From Manihot esculenta (Eukaryota; Streptophyta; Magnoliopsida; Malpighiales; Euphorbiaceae): a stretch of DNA of 64,000 bases. The DNA is taken from assembly GCF_001659605.2 (NCBI RefSeq), contig NC_035174.2, positions 21,588,027 to 21,652,026 of the forward strand, in the 5' to 3' direction. Made by a program: the position numbers and the translations under genes. Numbering within the stretch: the stretch's first letter is position 1; each line of letters begins with the position of its first letter. Below the pieces are notes generated by a model. It did not search any database. It was not told the DNA's origin and saw nothing but the letters and a program-made list of their open reading frames with translations. Shown here piece after piece: positions 58,268 through 64,000 of this stretch.

Positions 58268-60805
58268 TGTAACAATCCGGAACCGATACCCCTCTGTAAC
58301 GGCCCGAACCCGCTACCGGCGCTAGGATCCAGATCGGCTTAAGGCCGCCGGGACCCGTAGCAAGCCAAACATACATCCTATCACCTGGTCAAATCCCATA
58401 CACGATCAAAACTTTAACATAAAAACTGAAACATAAGATGTATAGACCGAGCTTGACCTGTATGCGACATAACTGGAAACATAAAGAACCCCCTACTAGA
58501 GCCCTCATCAAAACTCTAGCTGGGTCAACATAACATACATCAAGCCGGAGTCACATCCAAAGAACCAAACCTAACCTGTGCATGCATCAAACCACAAACA
58601 TAAGACCTCCACTAGGGTCCTCATCAAACACTAGCGTGGTAAACCACACATGCCACCAGTTTAGTTCAAACAACTCAACATCTAAAACATAACATACATC
58701 ATGTATTAAACAGGGACTAACCAAGTCTTAGGGCCAAGCACAGTACTAATACAAAAACCAATCTCTACTTTATATACATTACAATTCATTATCTTGCAAT
58801 ACATTATCTCATTTTATATTACATGTCCACACTAACATACTAAGCTATTACAAGCAAAACCTTAACTCTTGAGACTTCCCGGTCGACCTCATACCTGCAA
58901 CACTGGGGTTAGGGGAGAAGGGTGAGCTAAAAAGCCCAGTGAGTAGAAACGAAGAAAACAGTTCATTAATTACATGCTTTCATGAAATGCGTCACAGCAC
59001 AAACATTCCACATAACAGACGGACATGACCACCAAAACTCCCTCTCCGTAGTGCCTGGCCCATGAAGGGACTTACCCAGGTCTTTCATACATAACATAGT
59101 GCCTGGCCCACGAAGGGACTTACCCAAGTCTTTCATACATAACATGGGCTATTGGGGTCGCCTTGGTCCATCCACATCAACAATAAATAATGCAATGCGT
59201 CATATTCGTGTAACTAGTGCAATCAACCTATTACATATAAACATGATGCGTGAACATGCTTTAGGCATTTGATTTCATAAAATAAAAGATTAAGTTTAGT
59301 TCTACTCACCTCTGGCAGACGCTGAACTGACTCTGCAACTGCTAACACTGATGGCCTCCTCGGTCCCTCGGGTCTGATCCTACACAGGTAGACTCGAATG
59401 AGGTGCCAAACACACTCTAAACAACTCATAAACAACTACCCAAAAATCCCCTAAAACATCACTTAAACATGCATAGAAAACAACTATGAAAAGGCTGGAC
59501 AGGGCACTTTCGGCGGCACCTTCGGCGGCCGAACTCTCTCTCCAGAGACGAAACTCGGGCACTTTCGGCGGCCGAAAGTCCTTCTCCAGAGACGAAAGTC
59601 AGGCACCTTCGGCGGCCGAATCCTTCCTTCGGCGGCCGAAAGTCTGCTTTCAAGCCAAAACTCAACTTTTGGGGGCAAGGTTAGGCGGCCAATCCATGCA
59701 TCCATAGGCAGGTTCGGCGGCCGAAGCTACTTTCGGCGGCCGAACCTGAGTTCTTCTCAGAAGGGCAGAACTCAGCTTCACATGCATTCAAGCCTCCCCA
59801 AACCTTCCAAACACCCCAAAACAAGCACCCAGCCTCTTAAAAACATGCATAAACCTAAAACCATGCACAAAGGAGTTTAAACAAACTTAAACTCCAACAA
59901 AGAACATCAAAAAGCATACTTAAATGGCTTATGACCCACATAAGCCAAAACCAACAAAACCACCCAAATCCTCACATACTCTCTCCCCATCATGCATACT
60001 CATTCCCACATGCATAAACTAGCTTAAACCTCCTACACATCATCACATAAACATATATAAACATACATTTGCATAAAAACCCACATAAAGCCTAACATGC
60101 ATATCTACCTATACTTAACCATTAAAACCTCTTAAAACTTACTTAAAACTTCATGAAACGAAAAAGAAAGTATAGATCCACACTTACCTCTTGAAGATCG
60201 AGGGTTTGTGCGAGCTCTAACTTGGAGATGGGAGAAACCAACTCCTTGGGTCTCCAAGCTTCCAAAACTTGATCTAAGCTTGAAAACTCTTCAAAATAGC
60301 CATAAAACTCATGAAAACATGAAGGAGATGAAGAAAAACATGAAAACGGCCAAAGGAGTGTATAAACTCACCTGAGCTCGAGAATGGGGAGAAAACTCGC
60401 CCATTTCCGATCTGAGGGCCCTTTATAGGTGGCCTGCTGAACCACCTTTGGCAGCCTAACGTGCCCCCTAAACTCAAGCATGTTCGGCGGCCGAACTTGA
60501 GGTTCGGCGGCCGAACCTTGGCTCGTTCAAACAAAGCTTTCGAAGGCCAAAGGCGCTCCCGAAGCCTTCCCATGTTCGGCGGCCGAACTTCACTTTCGGC
60601 GGCCGAACCTAGCAAATTCCTCCTTGGTCTTTTCTTTTCAAAACTCAATTCCTTTCCATTTAAAACCATGAAATCATGTGAAAACATTTTAGAAACACAT
60701 TTTTACCCTTCTAGAAGCCTCTGGCATCTTCAGAAATTCCAGATTCCAATGGAGATCCCGCCGGAAGGTAGGGATTCCGATGCCGGAATCTAGCCGGGTA
60801 TTACA
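58268..60805 (-). repeat. Element G: 5' LTR
   Basis: 2538 bp, nearly identical to the 3' LTR but 72 bp longer. The difference is 52 bp in array 2 (about 59570-59625) and one 20-bp unit in array 1 (about 60490-60510). TATA complement 60419-60427. Followed by GAATG (60806-60810). Confidence 0.93.
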
Positions 60806-61657
60806 GAATGTCTCCTCCAGAGATGAAAGTCGGGCATGTTCGGCGGCCGAATCCTTCTTCGGCTGCCGAACCTGAGTTCATCCAGAACTCAGCTTCGTGC
60901 ACAAAGACGCCTTCCACACCTTCCAAACCTTCCCAACATGCATCCAACCTCTCTACCTCATCCATATCTCAAAACAACAAGCATATAGGAGCTGAAGACA
61001 ACTTCAACTCCAACAAACAAGCTCAACAAGCAAATATAAGCAGAAAGGGTCCATAAACCCTAATATGCACAACTATGCAAACTCATGCATAAACTCCCTT
61101 TTCCCTTCATAAAACGCATAGAAAACAGTATAAAAACCAGGGATATCCACTTACCTCTTGAAGAACAAAGGCTGGTGTGATCCAAACTCGAAAATATGGA
61201 GATCCAAGCTCCAAACTCCTCCAAGCTTTCAAACTCCTCAAAAACACATAAAACTTACTTAAAACTTGTTTACCTTTGAAAGATTTGATGAAAAACCATG
61301 AAAACAATCCAAGGAGATCAAGAACTCACCTAGGCCAGAAAGAGAGAAGAATCCTCCTCCTTTTTTCTGGACTCGGTGCCCTTTATAGATGAACAACCAC
61401 CTCAGCTTCGGCAGCTGAATCGCATGCAAAACCATGCAACGTTTGGCGGCCGAACTCAGACTTTCGAGGGCCGAATCTCGGGCACTTTCGGCGGCCGAAC
61501 ATGGCAAAATGCCTCCTTGGCCTTTTCTCTTCAAAACTCAATCCATTTCCATTCTAAACCTTTAAAACACTCGAAAACATGGTAGAACAACCACTGACAT
61601 CCTCGTATTTCACCGGACGGTAGGAATTCTGATGTCTGAATCTAGCCGGGTATTACA
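60806..61657 (-). repeat. TSD of G, then element I' inverted LTR, right part
   Basis: GAATG (60806-60810) is the second target copy of G. The LTR then runs on to its minus-strand start TGTAATACCCGGCTAGATTC at 61657. It mirrors 39704-40600, including the TATA complement 61379-61387 and the donor-like complement near 61150. AAAAT follows at 61658. Confidence 0.9.
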
Positions 61658-62589
61658 AAAATCATTCAGAAAAGTAACAGAATACCTTAATCCAGTTGTA
61701 GATCCAACAAGGCATGGTCCCCAAATGTCTAAATGAACTACTTCAAAAATAGATTTAGCTCATTTATTAATTATGAGACTGAGCGAGATGCGATAATCTT
61801 TTGCAAATGACAAGACTCGCATTCTAGTGAAAGTATATCATGAAACTAGGGATATAACTTTTTCAAAATTGGTAGAGAAGAATGTTCTAACCGACAATGT
61901 ACTTTAAAAAGAAATATTACACTAGAACAAGCAATTGACTGAAGCACCTATGCATTCAAAACATAGAGACCATCATATACATATCCTTTACCGATAATCT
62001 TATTCGTCATAAGATGTTGAAAAAGACAATGATCAGAGAAGAAAGAAGCACAACGGTTTAGATCTTTAGTAAGTTTACTCACAAGATTAAATTAAAGGCA
62101 AGATTGGGTAAACTTAATACGGATGATAAAATGATGGAAGAAGTAAGTTTAATAGTCTCAGAACCCTCAATATTAACAATTGGAATATTCTGATTTTTAT
62201 TCTGCAACTTCTTATAGTATCACTTTGTATGGCACAAATCTAAACGAAACAGTATCACTATGTATGGCACAAATCCAAACGAAATAGTATCACTTTGTAT
62301 GGCACAAATCTAAAGAGTTGTATCAATATTCAAAATTTAGATCTAAACGAGACCCAACAATGTCACAAATCTCACAACATTCAATACTTCAAAGCACCAC
62401 CAAGAAAAAGGTGCAAAAACAAAACACCACATAAGGTTGGAATGGTAAGGCAAAGGCAACAAAAAACTAGGCATGACTTATGGACATCGTGAAAGTACGT
62501 ATGAACAGTTCATGTGAACAGTGTTGATGAATAATAAATGTGAACAGTACCAATGAGCAGCACCCAAATAAAAACCACAAAAAAAATAA
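61658..62589 (-). pseudogene. Copia element: decayed gag to integrase N-part
   Basis: Minus strand. Adjacent to the insertion it reads FEVVHLDIWGP and VTFLNDF, the start of a copia integrase core, which continues at 38733 on the other side of the 22.9-kb insertion. Further right the frames are broken, and gag is not clearly readable. AAAAT at 61658-61662 is the flanking repeat. Confidence 0.75.
62216..62320. repeat. Three tandem 35-bp units
   Basis: Units AGTATCACTTTGTATGGCAC + AAATCTAAACGAAAC, starting at 62216, 62251 and 62286, with a few substitutions. They lie inside the copia gag region. Confidence 0.85.
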
Positions 62590-62696
62590 TGCTATAATAC
62601 TATGTAAAAAAACTAGAATTGAAGAGATTTTCTGTGTATTTCATTCACTAAGAAAACATATATTTATACATATTATAGGAGAGTAAATATGGAAAA
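62590..62696 (-). repeat. Copia element: 5' LTR, part
   Basis: Matches the 3' LTR (36062 on) over the ATTGAAGAGATT...ATTCACTAAGAAAA block, then is cut at 62697 by the LTR of element H. The inner boundary is approximate, and no clear primer site was found next to it. Confidence 0.55.
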
Positions 62697-64000
62697 TGTA
62701 ATACCCGGCTAGATTCCGGCATCGGAATCCCTACCTTCCGGCGGAATCTCCATTGGAATCTGGGAATTTGATGATGCCAGAGTCTTCTAGAGGGATAAAG
62801 TGTGTTTCTAAAATGTTTTCACATGATTTTATGGTTTTAATGCAAAAGAAATTGAGTTTTGAAAAGAATAGGCCAAGGAGGAAGGACCCAGGTTCGGCCG
62901 CCAAACCTCAAGTTCGGCCGCCGAACATAGGGCTGTTTCGGGAGTGCTTTAGGCTTCCGAAAGCGTTGAGGGCAGAAACCAGGTTCGGCCGCCGAACATG
63001 CATGAGTTTAGGAGGCACGTTAGGCTGCCAAAGGTGGTCGACCAGGCCACCTATAAAAGGCCCTCAGACCGAAAATGGGCGAGTTTTCTCCCCATTCTCG
63101 AGCTCAGGTGTGTTCATGTCCTCCTTTGGTTCATTTTAAGTTATTTCTTCAAATCCTTCAAGTTTTAACAAGTTATAGTTTGGATTTTGATGTTTTGAGT
63201 TCAAAGTTCAAGTTTTGGAGCTTGGGTTCTCCATATCTCTAGCTTGGGATCGCACCAACCCTCGATCTTCAAGAGGTAAGGGTAGATCCATGCTTTCTCT
63301 TATGTTTTAATGAAGTTTTAAGTAAGTTTTATGGAGTTTTAATGCTTGAGTATGGGTAGATATGCATGTTAGGGTTGATGTGGGTTTTATGCCCAATGTT
63401 TGCTTATATGATGTTATGTTGAGGAGTTTATGCTGGTTTATATCCCTGTATGCTTGTGGGAGTGTGTATGCATGTTTGGGAGAGAGTATGTGAGGTTTTG
63501 GTTTGTTTTGGAGGGTTGGGAGGCTTGTATGCTCAAGGGCTGAGTTCTGGATGAACTCAGGTTTGGCCGCCGAAGGTAGTTTTGGCAGCCGAACTTGCCT
63601 ATGGATGCATGGTTTGGCCGCCTAACCTTACCCCCGAAAGTGGAGTTTCGGATCTGGAGCAGACTTTCGGCCGCCGAAAGTGATGTTCGACCGCCGAAAG
63701 AGCCTGACTTTCGGATCTGGAGTAAGGGTTCGGCCGCCGAAAGTGCCCCCGAACCTGCATGGCTTTCGGCTCTGGAAGGGACCTTCGGCCGCCGAAAGTG
63801 CCCTGTCCAGCCTTTTCATGGTTGTTTCCTATGCATGTTTTGAGGTGTTTTAGGGGGGTTTTTGGGGAGATGTTTAGTGTTATGTTAGAGTTGTTTGGTC
63901 CCTCATTTGAGTCCACCTGTGTGGGATCGGACCTGAGGAACCGAGGTGTTCAGCAGTGTTAGCTGCTTCGGAGTTAGTTCAGAGCTAGCCAGAGGTGAGT
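62697..64000 (+). repeat. Element H: plus-strand gypsy LTR, left part
   Basis: Starts TGTAATACCCGGCTAGATTCC. Array 1 of palindromes about 62890-63000; TATA box TATAAAAGG 63052-63060; conserved GAAAATGGGCGAG after it; donor-like AAGAG|GTAAG with GT near 63276; array 2 about 63560-63810; second donor-like AGAG|GTGAGT at the window end. It is closest to the G subfamily in its start region. It continues beyond the window, so whether it is a 5' LTR, 3' LTR or solo LTR is open. Confidence 0.9.

Overview
The window is plant nuclear DNA. It holds one host gene with plant-type introns (GT...AG, AT-rich), surrounded by LTR retrotransposons of plant lineages: Ty3/gypsy chromoviruses of Tekay/Del type, an Athila/Tat-type element, a Ty1/copia remnant and a TRIM-like LTR. 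The host gene encodes a bHLH protein very like Arabidopsis bHLH35, so a eudicot is certain enough. A Malpighiales/Euphorbiaceae source is only a guess.

Layout. (1) 1-21180 is a nest. An old gypsy element D (pol remnant 12418-13250, LTR from 13319) carries in its LTR a non-autonomous Athila-like element E (13940-20668, TSD TTAAC). Next to D's pol lies the LTR end of element C (11743-12417). C's LTR is interrupted by minus-strand element B (4693-11742), and B's integrase is interrupted by plus-strand element A (1-4692). (2) 21310-22720 is a TCGAGCTC-rich DNA-transposon-like repeat, followed by AT-rich sequence. (3) 24190-34150 is the bHLH35-like gene: five coding exons, 247 aa, and a fourth intron of about 8 kb. 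(4) 34453-35990 holds a possible beta-galactosidase lectin-domain fragment and a GC-ended transposon-like repeat. (5) 36062-62696 is a decayed copia element on the minus strand, split at its integrase by a 22.9 kb insertion (38734-61657, flanking repeat AAAAT). That insertion is a rearranged gypsy element I with two LTRs in inverted orientation. One LTR contains a TRIM-like inverted dimer plus element F (41098-51688, TSD GATAG), and the other contains deletion element G (53269-60805, TSD GAATG). (6) At 62697 another gypsy LTR (H) starts inside the copia LTR and leaves the window.

The gypsy LTRs A, B, F, G, H and I belong to one family with diverged subfamilies. All carry two arrays of the interrupted palindrome TTCGGC-C-GCCGAA, one just upstream of a TATAAA(A)GGG box and one in the transcribed part. 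They share a splice-donor-like site (AAGAG|GTAAG), a subfamily-specific minisatellite, and, where the end of pol is present, a hairpin before the polypurine tract. B, F and G have a tRNA-iMet primer site. Array copy number differs between the two LTRs of single elements. The most unusual structures are two independent inverted LTR-LTR junctions at the U5/primer-site side of the LTR, and an apparent composite integration of a TRIM inverted dimer, a 36-bp LTR scrap and element F between one pair of target repeats.
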